A DNA stretch of 64,000 bases, taken from positions 10,665,419 through 10,729,418 of the forward strand of contig CM037839.1 of NCBI GenBank assembly GCA_021234535.1. The letters are read 5' to 3'. The DNA is from Stichopus chloronotus (Eukaryota; Echinodermata; Holothuroidea; Aspidochirotida; Stichopodidae). Within the stretch, counting starts at the first letter, position 1, and each line of letters starts with the position of its first letter. Below are positions 21,741-35,963 of the stretch, one piece after another. The position numbers and the translations under genes were made by a program. The notes under the pieces are model-generated. The model did no database searches, had not been told where the DNA came from, and saw only the letters and a list, made by a program, of their open reading frames with translations.

Positions 21741-24700
21741 AAACACAACACATGGACCTTAGACCCCCATGACCGTGTGCACATACATGTCGAGTAGCTT
21801 AACCAGGTCTCGGAGATCGTATGTCACATTTGGTATGAGAAAAGTTTCGGTTTTAATTTAGTACAATGGTGGTACTCTGGTTTCGTTATAAAGTTCAGAT
21901 ATGTTTGCCGGAAGTTAAAGTGCTTGTTTCCCTGTAAATTGCGCCTGGTAAATACTTTCGTTGAAGCCACCCATGTGAAATGATGGCATGGCTTATTGTG
22001 GGCTCTCTAGTAGTCACCTGATTTCTTCTTCTCTTCTCCTTTCTTTCTAATGAAACTGTCCATATCACTAAGAGGGCAAAAGTTCGTATCACAGGCGGAT
22101 CTCGAACATAATTGATGTTGTCAATAACTTAAAACTGAATCTCATAAAAGTAGCAGTCACCGTTAAACGTGCCTCCGACTGAAATTCCTCTAAGGCCTGT
22201 TTTGGATTAATAATAATGTAAAGGTGAAAAGGTTAAGTGTCCTCAATTTCAAGTAAAGTAGTTCAAGCTAGGCCAGTCCAGCAATAGATTTAATGATATT
22301 GTAACATTGTTGAAAATTACGATGATAGGATGTTAAAGGTCAAAGGTTTAGGGTTAAAAACACGAATATACAGGATAACAACACTTTGACAAGCGTTTGT
22401 TTTTGAAGCTCAATCCGAGACATTGTAATTATCAGTCACTCTCGTTTTTACCCTCCACAAGTTTCCGTTACGAGCTTTGTAACTCAAAACGAACTGGCTT
22501 GTTGGCTCGCAATCACTGAACGATGAGTCCACAGTAAAGACATCACCATAACCAGCACAATTTTCTCTAGTATTATTTATGATTTCAACGAGCTAAGCTT
22601 CTTCACACAGTTTATTTCCAAACAAGCCTTTTCATCTTAAATCTAATTTTTCCATTCCGCAACATACTTTTCGACCTTTCTTTTATGATTGCACATTTAG
22701 GTCCGTGACTCGGTAATGCGATGACCTCATCCTACAAACTGACCTTCTTAAGAGAAAAAAAAGTCACCTTGAAACTGACTATGAATTGTTTACGAACCTG
22801 GAGAATCTAAACCTTGAAATGCGATACCAATTGTCCTTGAATGTATATTTAAAATTGGTTTTAGGTGTTCACAGCCGGTAAAGCCGAATAGTCCTCTCGG
22901 AAGAACAAAAGCTTCCGATCTGACCAATATTCAGGTCGACTTTAGGGAAACACACCTGACAACGTACTCTGTAATTAAAGGGCTCCATTCGTTTTTCGAA
23001 CACCGATCCCAGAGTGATTTCAATCGCATATGAATGAAGTACTCTTTCCAAGAAAAGTTGACCTGGTTCGTCTCTGCAGACGTATAACCCCTGAAAACTA
23101 ATAACTTGAAGAAAAAAAAATTGTCATCACCTGCCATTTTGTTTCATTTGTGCTATAGTTCTTCTATTGTCGTTTGCAGTTACACCTTGTTGTTTTGCCA
23201 TGACAGTATATTGCTATAACGTTCTTGACGCATAGACACATCACTTGTAAGTTTGCCAGCGACCCAGATCACGACACGTTGGCGCCAAGTGTACTGAGGA
23301 CGTTTGGTCCCCAAACACCTCCCAGATTGTTGGAAATGGCACTTTTATAAAGTCAAGATATCGATAAGTTTGTGAGGTTTCTGGAGGGTAAAAACACATT
23401 GCAATTCTTCTTATTAACATAATTACTCAAATTTCACGTCCAATAGTTATGTAAAACTATCAAAAGTTTTGACCCTGGTTTTAGAAAATGTGTGCATAGA
23501 AATCAGTACTAACATGAAAAGTGCCTGGTCACCGACAAATTTTCAAATGCCAAGGTTGAATCGTTAATTACTCATTAATGTTCCTTTGTGTGTAACACAT
23601 GGAGATCCTCTTAGCTTGACTATTCGTCATCAGTATGTGAAGGAGATTTGACATGGTTTACGTAAACTTATTGAGTTTCACGAAACAACTCAATGAGCTT
23701 CTTTAAAATACCAAACTTAATATGTTCAAGGGATCTTTTTTCGTCGAGCCCTCCCTCAATTGAATAAGGGCCTGGCTGCACTGCAAATGGGGCTCGGGCA
23801 CAGACATGTCCGATCTGAATCTAAACGTAGATTAAATGTCCCGCACAAACACATATCCTCCTATATAAAGCTCCCCCACCCCATGTCCATGATATATACA
23901 TAGACAAATTTGACCGCATGTATGCATGGATGATACAGTGGTTATGGGGCATGTTCACAGAGATAACTTTTAAATTTCCATACGTAGATTCGAATTTCCT
24001 TGGTAACCCGGATGTAGAATATCGTAATTCAGTTATTTCTTAGGCGGGTCTGAGTAGTTTAGATCCCAGTCGGTCTTGAAAAAGGAGATCGAGTTTTAGG
24101 GGTTCGAAATATAAGACCTCGAGTTCTTGGAGACGTTGGTTCACTTGCCCCCCCCCCTCACCCCACCTGCTGTCAGATCGCCTTTTTCTCCTCCCAATCA
24201 CAAGTTGCTCACCACTGAACTGAAGTGACCTGATAAATACATGTATATATCTATTCCCTCTTTACATTCATAATTTTGCATTCACGTTTCGGTTTTAGAA
24301 AGCCCATGAAACCTACTTTTCACCCAGAGATATGCTAAAACCGCAGAGCTTCCAGGGGCTTCTCCCTCCAAATCCTGCCAGACCCTGCCTCTGGACCGCA
24401 TTAGGTCGTAACTTTTTCCGTTTAACGTATACTTCTCCTGAGACTTAAATTCCACCCAGAAATGTGCTAATAACCTCAGCCCCCCCCCCCCCCGTCCCCT
24501 CTTGATCCCATGAATGTGTCGAGACAGGTTCCTAGGCCCCACTCGATAAGCTCACGCTCTGCGTTCGATTTAGCACTACACGTAAAATCCCCCCCCCCCC
24601 CACAGTTTCTTTTGCTCCCCACCGCCAATCTAAAATCCTGGTGTTTTCGAGTCATTAGCTCCGCTTTGGTTTTTATATTTTTTTTTCATTCATGTGAGGG

Positions 24701-27700
24701 ACACCAGGAGCAAGCATAACCACAGTTACCCATTTATGATTTACTTTCTTGGATGTGATGTAATGTGTACTATGTGACATTTCTATACTAAGACGGATTC
24801 ACGCATTTGATTCCGTAACGCACAGTTTGCTAACAATTTGAAGGTATACTTTCCAGTCCCCGTGAACTTATTCGAATTTCTTAACAAGATGATGTAAACA
24901 TTTACCTGAGGCCGTGTGCTAGTTCCGGTCTCGAAAGTATCCCTCGGAAAGTGACCCTTGTTATACATGTAAGATGCACAGTTATATCCGTTTACGATTA
25001 TTATTATTACTGAAATACAATACTGTAGTTTGACCTGGTAACCTTATACTGTACGTGTCCTTTCAAATCCAATACTGAAAGACAACTGGTTCTGGGATGC
25101 TTTGTTTATATCATGCATGGATCCTATCATTACTAATTATTCACAACCAAAAGTGTCAACAACAAACAAATCAGTTCCCTCTCTGCATATGTGGTTACAT
25201 AACGGTCATATATGAAGTACAACAGTGTAAGCTCAATGTAAGCATGTCCATTTAAATCAGATGATTCATCTGAGTGCAGTTACAGGTGATTTCTCGTTTT
25301 AATAGTTATTTCTTCTGACGTCAGTCTCTTCTTTGATAACTGTCTGCAAACGTCATTAAACACAAGTGTCACTCCATGCAAGTAAGAACGAAACATCGCT
25401 GTATATGTATCCCGCTTTGATATCATAATAGTATTATTTACCGTACCGTACCGTCCATGCATGACAAGAAGTATGTCAAACACACTCCAGGTACAAAACT
25501 TAACACAGCAAGGGCAGTTGAAATGGCTTAATTATAACATATACTGCAATAAAAATCTTTCAAAATTATCTAATAAATTAAATATCATAACCAGCTCAAG
25601 AGTACTATATCTGATTTGTACACATGTAGACCACTACCGGCTACCAGGGGCGGAGATCAAGGGGCGGCCAGGGATTATATCTTCCTCATGAAAATGGGAG
25701 GAGGCGATGTAATACAACCAATGGCGTAAACAAGGGGGTTGAAGGTTCACCACCCTCCCCCTCCCTTCCCACACGACCCGTTAAAAATTAACACTCAAAA
25801 CAGGAAAATGAAAGAAAAAATGTCTGAAAGAAGTAGCTTGGGCATAGGCTTCCGTGATCTCCCGAGATTACTGATTGATTCTCTGTGCTTTGACTACGGA
25901 ACTCTTTTTACTTAAAAGGGATTGGCCTCTGACGGAAATTGATGTTCCATCTCAATTAAGGATATTTTTCTTTCTTTACTGTTAAAAACCATACTTCAGT
26001 ATCATTTTTTTATGTTCGGAAGTTAATAAATTCTTCAACAAATATTTAGTCAAAGTAGTACAGTGTGTAATAATCGGGGACCTTCGACGTGACTTGTTAA
26101 CTTGTGATGTCACACATACAAAACTACATGAATATCCTTTGTATCTTTGTTATAACCTTAACTGTGTTAAATCAAACGTCACATGAGAGTAAGGCATGTG
26201 ACATGACCGTAAGATCGTTCCACAAAACTGTTAAAGGTAAATCTTTACATTCTACAAGGTATCACAATCAACATTTTCACTAATGTCGAATTTCAAGGTT
26301 AAATCAGAGCTTCAATTAAAAAGAAATAAAGTTTTCTTGTTATAATTTGCCATTTTAACGTGTCATTCTCGTAACCTTTGAAGGCAAACCTTGGTAAGAA
26401 AGAGGTTCCCTATGAGTCTGTACTTTTTGAGAAGGGAGATGACACCTTGACGGTATATATTTCCCACTATAGCCTTTTAGCATTGACAAAGATAAGATTG
26501 CAAATTTGGAAAGCGATATAGGGGGCTTTTGCTACATATAAACTTTCATCTCTTTTTTCTTTCTTTCCTTGTTATTTCATAGAAATTTATCGAGGCCACG
26601 ATGTTTTGACAGGCGAAGTTAAATCACGTACAGACCCATCTCGTGGAGCAGTTCAACGTGGCCGAGGTGAATCGACCAGCTGATATTTACGATTCCGTCA
26701 AGAAAAATGAAACGAAAGACTTGTAAGGCAAGGAAACGGCAAAGATCATACAAGAGAAAATTTAAAATTGATAAAGTACCTGCATGGGAAACATCATTTC
26801 ACCTGTAGGGGTTTCCTTTTTCCCCTCTACTGTACATGGTTCCACGTTCCCTTACCCTACCCCTACCCCAACACCAACTGCATCCCACTGGAGACTGTAT
26901 CAATGCTTTTTGTAGAAGCCTATAGGCGCATCGCGAAATTGAAACGGAAAAAAATGTTATTCGATTTTTTTTTTCAACGGAACCAGATACAGAATCGAAT
27001 CGAAGGTATCACTTGAAACATACTGTCCTCCTCGACAATCCTGATCACGAACGACCGGCCGGTAACATTTGTTTTCGGCTAACCAATATACGCGGGGCTG
27101 AATCCACGCGCGATTGCTCGTAAAAATCTCTAACTTTGATTTCAAAGCACATACATCGCAAACCGCTCATTAATTAACGGAAACTGCTAATACCCGAATC
27201 GAAACTTGGTCGCAAATAACTCGAAAATGTGATACTATTGACATTGAATAAATACTTGAACTTTGAATTATTAGAAAACATATTGTTTCCTTTTAACAAC
27301 CGCAAAGTGAATTTCGTAATCTCCTTAGGTCACTCAAGTACTGACTCGCTCTGTCATGAAATAGTGTGGGCGGGAGGGAAGTAACCTCTGTAGCAGGGAT
27401 GATCAAGGGGCCGTATACCGTATTACCGGTAGTCACAGTACATATAGCTATTGATTCTACACACCTTATTCTAATTACGCTTACCGAGAAGGAGTAACAC
27501 ACGTAGACTAGAAGTGAAAGGGCTATAGTGAATACGTTTCATCTTGTTGATGAATATAAATATTACTATGTACTAAATTTCTACAGTGTCTTTCATATAT
27601 GCATGTGCGGTTACTATTATAGACAATGTTAAATGCATCAATTAAATACTTCATTCTTTCACCCCGTTTTCGTCTCTCTCTCTTTTTTTTTTTCCATTTT

Positions 27701-29149
27701 TTAAGTACTAACAGTAATCTGTTGGATCCTACACCTTGGGTTCAAGTATTTACCTTCACACAGATGCCAACGGAACGATTTTGAAAATAAAATATCCCTG
27801 AATAAACTATAGTAAATGGGTTTCTTATCAATTTCAGCAAAGATTAATTATGAAATGGTCAAGTTTACTCCTTCCTATAAACTGTCAGCAGAATATTATC
27901 AAATTTTTTGCAAAAAAAACTTCGTTAGAATGATAAACCTGTCGTCCACACGCCTAAAGAGACCATGACCTTCTTCTACAAGTCTACTTCCTGTGCAGAT
28001 CGCGTCGACCATATACGTGACATGACAAGAAAAGAGGAAGTGACGTAATTGAGCGCGTGAAGGCAGTCACTGCTATTTATAAAGCATAGGTGACCTGCTC
28101 AGGAGGTCAGGGTGGGGCGCAAACAGCAATGATTGACAACAGACAGTAACAGAAAAGTGGTAACAGAAGGGGACAAGTGACTCCCCGAGCACTACCGACA
28201 ATGTTTACGTGATTCGGAACTGGTTATCCACTCAGTATACCAACTGTATAACTACACTGCCTTGAAAGGTCGTGAGGCATGTATCTAGAAAAAAAAAATT
28301 GGCTTCAGTCAGAAGTTACAAAATGAAACCCTAAATTACAATCCACTGAAATTTTGTTCATCTATATAACCGTTTTTGCGATATGACTTGTCAAATTGAC
28401 ATTATGACAATCTCATAGACACCTACGTGTCGGTATAAAATAAAAAATAGAAAAAGTGAGAATAAAAACAACAGCAAATTTAATGCAGGAGGCTAGGCCT
28501 ACGTTAATTACTATTGCTCTGCTGATTAAGTAAGTTAATAGCAAAGTAATCAGTGCAGAATGTTCATTATTACTAGAGGTATATTGCGAGAAGAGGCTTC
28601 GTTACCCGGAAACATTTGAAAATGTTTAAATTCCTCGCTCATGGAGCCGAATTAAACGGTCAATTAGTGGTACAATATTTGATACGTATAGCACGAAACA
28701 TTTCCGTCGGTTGCTCGATCCTGCATCATATATGACCAACTGGCTTCCATGGCTTAATTCTTTTATTTCGTGGTCTCAGTTAATCCTTATCTCGTCACCA
28801 ATATTCATTTAGTACCCCACCCCCCACCCCCCATATCCGAGACCCCTTCAGCCCTCGTGACGGGCTCTCCATCATTTGTTTGTCACTTCGCACGCGTTTC
28901 ATATCTGCCTTCCGTTGGATTTCATTTACATTTGTTTTTCTACGTGCAGTAGCGTGTCCGCATGCCTTAAGTATAAAATGTCAGAGACTTTCCCAGACGA
29001 TATCGTGCTTAGAAAAAAGAAACAAGTAAATAAGAAGGAATAAGAAAACAATTGATTGTTTGTCAGGTAAGACCTACAAATGAGGTAATTAACTATTATA
29101 TCGTACAATTTCAAGCACTTATCATTTCGATAGCATGGAGTGATCATAC
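21741..29149. other. Gene-poor stretch
   Basis: No exon with a recognisable domain on either strand. Contents are C-rich tracts at about 24151-24157, 24480-24493 and 24591-24601, AT-rich sequence, and scattered short open frames without coding character. A TATA-like TATTTATAAAG near 28073 preceded by a CRE-like TGACGTAA could be a plus-strand promoter, but no gene follows it. Confidence 0.5.
28030..28110 (+). promoter_or_regulatory. Possible orphan promoter
   Basis: TGACGTAA (CRE-like) near 28042 is followed about 30 bp later by TATTTATAAAG, then GGTGACCT and AGGTCA half-sites. The spacing is promoter-like, but no coding exon was found downstream on plus. Confidence 0.2.
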
Positions 29150-29387
29150 CTTCAAGTTTAAAGTCATCCGAGGAGCAAGGATGGTCTTTCCCCCACAAGC
29201 AATTGATACCAGGTACTGTTCACACTGATAGGTGCATTTAGAAGCCAATTGCGCCTCTCCAGTTTCTTCTCTCAACTGAATGCCTGTGAAATGGCATCTA
29301 GGCCAGGCAGCAAATCCTTCTACCAGCCTGCACTCCGTCTGTGAGACTTGTACTGATCGACCTGCTTCGGCGAACTTTCCAGTACCA
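29150..29387 (-). CDS. Candidate orphan exon of an unknown cysteine-containing protein
   Basis: Bounded by a T-rich acceptor (AACTTTTAG) and a good donor (TTGAAG/GTATGA), it is open for 79 codons with no ATG before residue 73. The peptide has five cysteines: TECRLVEG, PRCHFTGIQL, SKCTYQCEQY and SIACGG. It starts in phase 2 and ends in phase 0. I do not recognise the family and found no partner exons. Codon content looks protein-like, but a chance open frame cannot be excluded. Confidence 0.35.
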
Positions 29388-30139
29388 CTAAAAGTTTAAA
29401 CACAGGAGAACTCAGTTTAATGGAAACCAACACGAACAAAGCGACTCAGGATGCCTGGACTAAAGGTTACCGTAGATCGCCAGGGATCAGAGCATGCACA
29501 GACCTGTTTTTCTTTTCTTTTTTTTCTGCCCTTGATATTGTCTAAACTGAATTCTAACAACAATGTATGACGTCATGATTAACCTACTGCTATTTTAAAC
29601 ATATTCGCCTTTATTTGCTATAGGTCACAATTCATCATATCTAGTACATTTTATGTCCTTTTAAGGAGCCTGAAAAGTATACCGACTGCGAAAAAAAGTT
29701 TCACTTATTGATCTTTTTTTTTTTGTCATGTAATAAAATTAAACAACTTGGGATGAAAATAACAAACATAAAGTGTTTTTGGACATTTTTTTCACGGACT
29801 ATTCGAGGTCTGTTGGGATTCCTGCACAGTTACCAGTCTGCCTCCTGTAGAGATCACGGTCAAAGGTCAAAGGGGGCTGTTTGACAGTCCTAGGTACATC
29901 ACAACACAGGGTTCTTGCTATAGGTTTTAAAATGTAATAATCATAATGTATTTAACAAGCGGCCGCAATTCATCATGATTCTCAAAGTTACACGCGGAGT
30001 GTGCAAAAAAAAACCAAAACAGTGCTAAAGCTTGACATTTCCAAGGTAAAACTGCCGAGCATTTTTTCAACAGAGGTGGTGATGTATTGAAAACATTAAT
30101 TAGATCTTTTACTAATACATCGTCCTTGCTGCATGGTTA

Positions 30140-30365
30140 CTCTACGCAGACTTGAGTAGTGCGAGTGCAATATCATGATTACGAGTACAAAGGCTGTCTC
30201 TGTCCAATGAATGCGAGTACGAGTTCATGTCCTTTTTCATGAGAACGAGTACAAAATTTTGCCTTAGCTCCTACAAAAAAGGCTTTCAAAATGCGTGACT
30301 GCGAGTATGCGAGAAAGTACGAGTACAGGAAATTGCACAAGCCTGTGAGTACAAGTACGTAGTCA
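30140..30365. repeat. Degenerate CGAGTAC repeat
   Basis: The heptamer (G)CGAGTAC or close variants (ACGAGTAC, GTGAGTAC, GCGAGTAT) recurs roughly ten times at irregular spacing, often doubled. It is a decayed minisatellite with no coding potential. Confidence 0.6.
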
Positions 30366-32004
30366 ATACAAGTCTGCTTTCACAGATACTCGATAACCGG
30401 CCTGAGAAAAAGTCTAGTCCTAACCAGGGAGTTGTAATGAGACAACTCCTTGTTCTAAACAACAACAACAATATGATAAATGAATGTTGTGTTCCATACA
30501 TTCGATTTTCATTTATCCGCCAATCTGGAATATGAGTTTATAATTTTCATATTTTGTCACTGAAAGTCAAATTCCGAGGAATGTGTTATAACCACTACAA
30601 AAAACCCTGCTTAAGCCCAATTTTTGCGTACTTGAATATTTATATATGATTTCAATTGGTTTGTTCGATTTCAGGTAACGGTGATTGACGGGTAGGTTTT
30701 CTTGGAGCTTTTGAATTTTGAAGGGTCAACAAAAATTTCGAGACAATTTTTATATTCAAATATCTCGAAGGCGAATGCATAATTTTCTTTCACATTTTGT
30801 GTCAGGTGATCTTTTCCGATACCTTTCTTCCCTGACATACCGACGAAGAACAAAGGTATGTCACCAGATGATAGCCTGTACAACTCAAATCACAGCTTAA
30901 ACATCTGAGAATTCTTTCTTACCCGCCTTCTTTCTCATTCCGTCTCTTGTCATGTATTCCTCCCCGTTGCATTGATGTCACTTAACAACAAACGAGGGCG
31001 CCCTCTTTAAGACAAACCTAAGACAAACAAATGAAACGGGGCGTGCAGATCGAATCTGGGATTTACAATTTAGGAGAGTTACGACTGACAGTTAAATTTA
31101 TGCTAATCGAGTCCGATTTTCTCAGGTGCAATGAGAGTTCCAGTTCTAAAAGGGATGAGTACGCATTAACACAACATGTAACTTTTGTGTCATGTATCCG
31201 ATTTCTAGTTGGTAACCGCATAACTCTTCCTTCACACCTGCTTGTTCCCTACGAAAAGAATTAACAAAAACAATGCTTTGATGCCAAGGCTGTTGCCGAC
31301 ATTCACGACAAGACTTAGGGCTCACAAATCAATTCGAATGGTTTTCTCTTCCGAATCAAGATACAAGTATTAAAATGAGGTGGAGGTCTTTTGCCATATG
31401 CAAATCACTAAAAATGGACGTAAGATTATAATTTACTGTAGATTTTGTATCAGTTTCGGCAAACTTTCGCATTGTGTATCTGCTGTACGCACGTTCATCA
31501 TGTTACACAACAGGAAACTGGTCTACTATGATAAACGCCAGAACGCGCCAAAACGTTGAGAACTAATTTTGAAGAATAACAACTGGCAATGTTATTGCTA
31601 TGGACAAAAGTTTTCCAATGTAATTGACGAAGTAGCAGACGACGTGAACCCTTTCACATTAAGTTCCTAATGCAATTTAAGTCAATTGAATTTGTAAGTG
31701 GTGAACAAAGTAAGTGTATTCAGCAGCAACTAGATATGTTCAAAGAAAGGAATTGGGTTTTGTCTCATTCTAGATTACACCTCCCTGATCGAATGGCAGA
31801 AATGCCATGTGCACGTATTAAATTTAGTAGTTCATCCTCACGCACAGGCCTTCACTGCATCACTGCGTGTCACATGCAAATCGGCCTATTCTCTTCCTTT
31901 TCCCATTGCGTTTCAATATGGCATACTGTTACTGCTCTTACGAAGAGGTGTGTCATTGATACTCGCATGCTCGTGGCAAGCCGTTCTACATTTTATTCCC
32001 GTTT

Positions 32005-32815
32005 TTGATGATATCATCAAGTAATTAGTGATATTATTAGGCGAATTTCAGATATCATCAAATCAATTCATGATTTTATTAATGAAACGACATTTACGAT
32101 ATCAAAAATAAAATATGTGCTCTCTATATGTTAATGACATCACAAAATCCTTTTGAAAATATCTGCAAATATGACGTCATATATCATTAATTTCGTCTTA
32201 TTTATAGATATTTTTTTCTAATTAATGATATCATCAAGTATGACGTCACATATCACTAATTCCACCTTGTTTTTAGATATCTTTAATTCTATTTAAAGAT
32301 GTCATCAGACGTCATCAGACGTCAGACGTCAGATGTCATTAATTTGTCTTATTTAAAGATATCTTTCTTTCTGATTAATGATATCATCAAATATGACGTC
32401 ACATATCACTAATTCCACCTTGTTTTAAGATAACTTTACTTCGATTTAAAGATGTCATCAAATACATGACATGTGACTTCATGTTTGAAATATCATAAAT
32501 TTGTATTGAAAATACATTTGAATAAGTCAGAATTAACGGTATGTGATGTATTACTGATATCTTCAGTAGATTTAATGATAACTGTTACTGAATTAATAAT
32601 AATAATATCAATAATTTAATTTTTGATATCTGTATCAGATACATCTGTTACAAATATTATGAAATATATTCCAGACATCATGAATTCGATTTATTGATAT
32701 CAGCAAATAGCTGGGAATAATTGCAGATATCTCTAATATAATTAAACATATCGTTAAAGTAATTGTAGATATCTTTAAGTATGTAATGATATCACTAGTT
32801 ATTTGATGACATCAT
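32005..32815. repeat. AT-rich palindrome-rich satellite with CRE palindromes
   Basis: Dense GATATC and ATGATATCAT palindromes with the phrase GATATCATCAA repeated. TGACGTCA occurs perfectly at 32172, 32241 and 32394, and GACGTCA recurs in a cluster at 32310-32332. A longer unit starting ATTAATGATATCATCAA begins at 32221 and again at 32374 (153 bp apart), with shorter related units of about 70 bp. Confidence 0.75.
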
Positions 32816-33474
32816 CAAAAGGTAACAAGAGAGCAATCCACGGAGTTGCGTATCTCATCGCCAACATGCATTGACTTAAATACAGGGCATGCACACAGGG
32901 ATTTGTAACAGTTTACTGCAACCACATCTAACAGAGACCAAGGAGGTTCTACAAGAACCTCCTTGCAGAGACCTAGTTCGGGGAACTGGTTGTAAATGAG
33001 TGGCAAACATTCTTCAAGCATAAGCTTGATATCTACTGTAAGGTAGCAAACTTAAGGTCATAGCCTGGTGCTACTAGGCTCAAGTAACGATAACTAATGG
33101 CTCAAAATTGTCTGTGCATATTACGCTAAATAACACAATTATAACATTGGGTTATTCCATGTAGGTTAGGCTTAGTGGTTAGAGTTAGGGACAGGATATA
33201 AGAGCATCCCTCTATGTGTATTTGCACATAAGTCTCCTATTTACCTGTGCAGGACCTGGTTCTGCTAAAATTATTGTTTGACTTAAAAATAATATTCTCA
33301 TAAAAACATTATCCACAGGGGCCAGTTCTGCTAAAGATGTTTTGGCTAAAGTTAAAAAGGTAGTGTCTAGTATTGACCCAGATGCTGGCTCTAAGTTTGT
33401 TACCAAACAATCATACAATTTCACCAGATTACTATAAGAGTAATAATATACTGTATCTTCATTATTGTGTTCAC

Positions 33475-34085
33475 AGGAACAGACTTGCAAAATTTTCCGT
33501 AGAGTGCTTAATTAGCTCTCAAGATATGGTGGAAATACAAATTTTGGGACAAAATTGGCTTTTTATTCTAAAAAAGTCAGCAATTTTCACTCTCTTTAAT
33601 ACAAAAGTGATATACCTTGAATATTACATTCTCAAGTAAGTCCTTGCAAAATTTTGCATTAAATGCTCAAACACATCTCAAGATATGCTGGAAATACCAA
33701 TTTTGGGACAAAAGTGGCTTTTTTTCCTCCAAAATCAGCAAATTTCACTGGATTTACCATTACAGTAATATGATGTTGAACAATGTGTTCTCAGGTTAGT
33801 ACTTACAAAAATTTAAATTAATTGGTCTAATAGTTCTCAAGATATGTTGGAAATACAAATTTTGGGGCAAAATTGGCTTTTTCCTAAAAAATCAGCAAAT
33901 TTCACTATTTTTACTACAAAAGTGATATACCTTGAATATTTCATTCTCGGGTAAGGTTTTGCAAAATTTTGCATTAAATGCTCAAATACTTCTCAAGATA
34001 TGCTGGAAATACCAATTTGGGGGCAAAATTGGCTTTTTTTCTCAAAAATCAGCAAATTTGACTCGATTTACCATACAACTAATAC
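33475..34085. repeat. Tandem repeat, period about 157 bp, four copies
   Basis: The landmark AAGATATG(C/G/T)TGGAAATAC starts at 33520, 33680, 33839 and 33995, giving spacings of about 160, 159 and 156. Each unit also has TTTTGGG(A/G)CAAAA.TGGCTTTTT and TCAGCAAATTT. The apparent open frames across it come from the repeat, not from a gene. Confidence 0.85.
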
Positions 34086-35963
34086 ATCTCGCACATATTG
34101 GCATCATGCACAATCCAAGCAAGTTTCAACTTGATCGTTCATATGCTTTTCAAACTATTCTGCAAAAACCACAATTTGGACAGGTCCGGAGGCACACACA
34201 CACACCCACCCACGCACACGCATTGGCACGGACACGTTTTCATTTATACCACCCAACAGGACCCTCCTGTACCCATGGTCACTCTTCCATGGGGTACCCC
34301 CTGGGGTGTCGCTACTCATCCACTCCAATCGTTTCCATGGCAACCATTCTCCCATGGGTGCACAGTACAATATATAGCTCCACTAGCCAAGTGACTACAA
34401 TATCTCAATCTTGCCCCTGTAGTGCGATGAGATAATAAATCGTATATCGGCCTGCCATACGCGCGAACGGCACGGCTCTATAATTGATGTACAATTGACA
34501 CCTGGCCGCCAAAAGATAAAGACGTGCAGTGCAGTAATGTCAGTGAAAACCTCTATAGTGAGATATATACAGGGCCCCCCCCCCCCCCCATCCCCGAAAA
34601 CATCATTCTCCGAGGGTTTTAAGCTGCATGAAACCAGCATTGAAAAAGAGATTTCATGTCTGCAGTTTTTCAACTAATGAAAAGAAAATCAATCTATGTA
34701 AAATGGTTATACATATTAGATTATTTGGGATGATACTTTAGAATTAAGCATTCTCTTTGTTCGTTTATTTGTTTGTTTATTTTTCTCTTTTTTTCTCTTT
34801 TTCAACCTATTTCAAAACTACGTATTTGGAGTAATCAGCATCCCTTCCATTTAATTTATAATTCCATTGCAATATGCTTACATAGGTCAAGTATAGTGGA
34901 GATTGTGGTAAGAAAGTACGGATGAGAAGTGGTAAATCTGGACTGTGAGTATAAACGATTCGTTATAAGGAGATCATACTCTGTACCTCAGCCAAGTATC
35001 TCAATCTTAAGTCATGGGAGTCATTATTCCTATACCAGTTGTAGTCAGCTGTTAAACAAAGAAACTTTTATAAGACCGTGCTTCCAAAAGATCGATTCTG
35101 GATATTCTGGGCCGTGAATAGTTGAATAGCGGAGGGTCTTAAAGCCGTCAAAAGCATACTCGCTAGCAGGTAACTAGAGAAAAATGGAAAATCGATGAGA
35201 AGATTCTTAAAGGCTTCAAAGCTTAGAATGCAGATGGACGATGACAGAGTGCGAATGATAAATGACAATGCTCATTCTGGGAAGTCGTACTGTATCAGTG
35301 GTCGTAGGGTAAGACGACCTACACGGACGCATATTCGCGAAACTGTGATGAAGTAATGATGTTGGGGGAAACTCCATGGCGTCATATCGAAACAATTCAT
35401 AGCTTAACAAGATCATCCTGCGTTTGGAGAACAAAAGAAATTAATTAGATGAACTGCAATCATGAATTCGTTTTGTCAGTGGAATTTGCATAGGAGAATG
35501 TGACGTTACTTCATGGGAATGTTATTCCATTTTGAATCAATGTTTATAATACCAGCGATTAAGGAAGGTGGCTGCAGTTACGTAAAACAATTTCCCCACC
35601 AGACGTCACAGTCATTTGGAATGTTAGATATATGACGTTTAATCTGATTGAAATGCATTTAATGAAGGGAAGACCATTCATGCAAAGCATTATTTATACC
35701 GGCGGTGTATTAAATCGTCTTGTCATAACGGTTTCCAGATGAAAGCGCAAGTATAGGTCTATGGTAGCCGATGTTGACGGGGATTCCACAGTCGAAAAGA
35801 ACCTGGAAAGTTGTTTCTGTAACAATTCGCTGACGGAAAATTCCTTTCGGATGTAAACACAAAGACCCACATGCCACCTTTCTATTATTTTTTTTTTTAA
35901 TTTCCACGCACGGTTTAATATAATTTTAGAAGGGCGTGATTTAATTTAAGGCGTAATCACGAG
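34086..35963. other. Intergenic stretch before the unknown plus-strand gene
   Basis: It holds a short CA-type run near 34194-34204, a 14-C run near 34567 and a T/TC-rich segment near 34780-34800. TTATTTATACC near 35690 could be a TATA-like element of the gene starting at 35964, but lies 270 bp upstream. No other exon seen. Confidence 0.45.

Noticed and set aside
27478..27550. Hydrophobic minus-strand stretch before a GTAAGC donor, resembling a signal-peptide exon
   Set aside because: The hydrophobic frame has no ATG (TGA just upstream), and the frame with an ATG is not signal-like.
31670..32008. 112-codon plus-strand frame
   Set aside because: No recognisable domain, runs into the palindromic repeat block, and has no splice or promoter context.
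33932..34435. 167-codon plus-strand frame
   Set aside because: Its first part is the translation of the 157-bp tandem repeat and the rest is CA-rich simple sequence.
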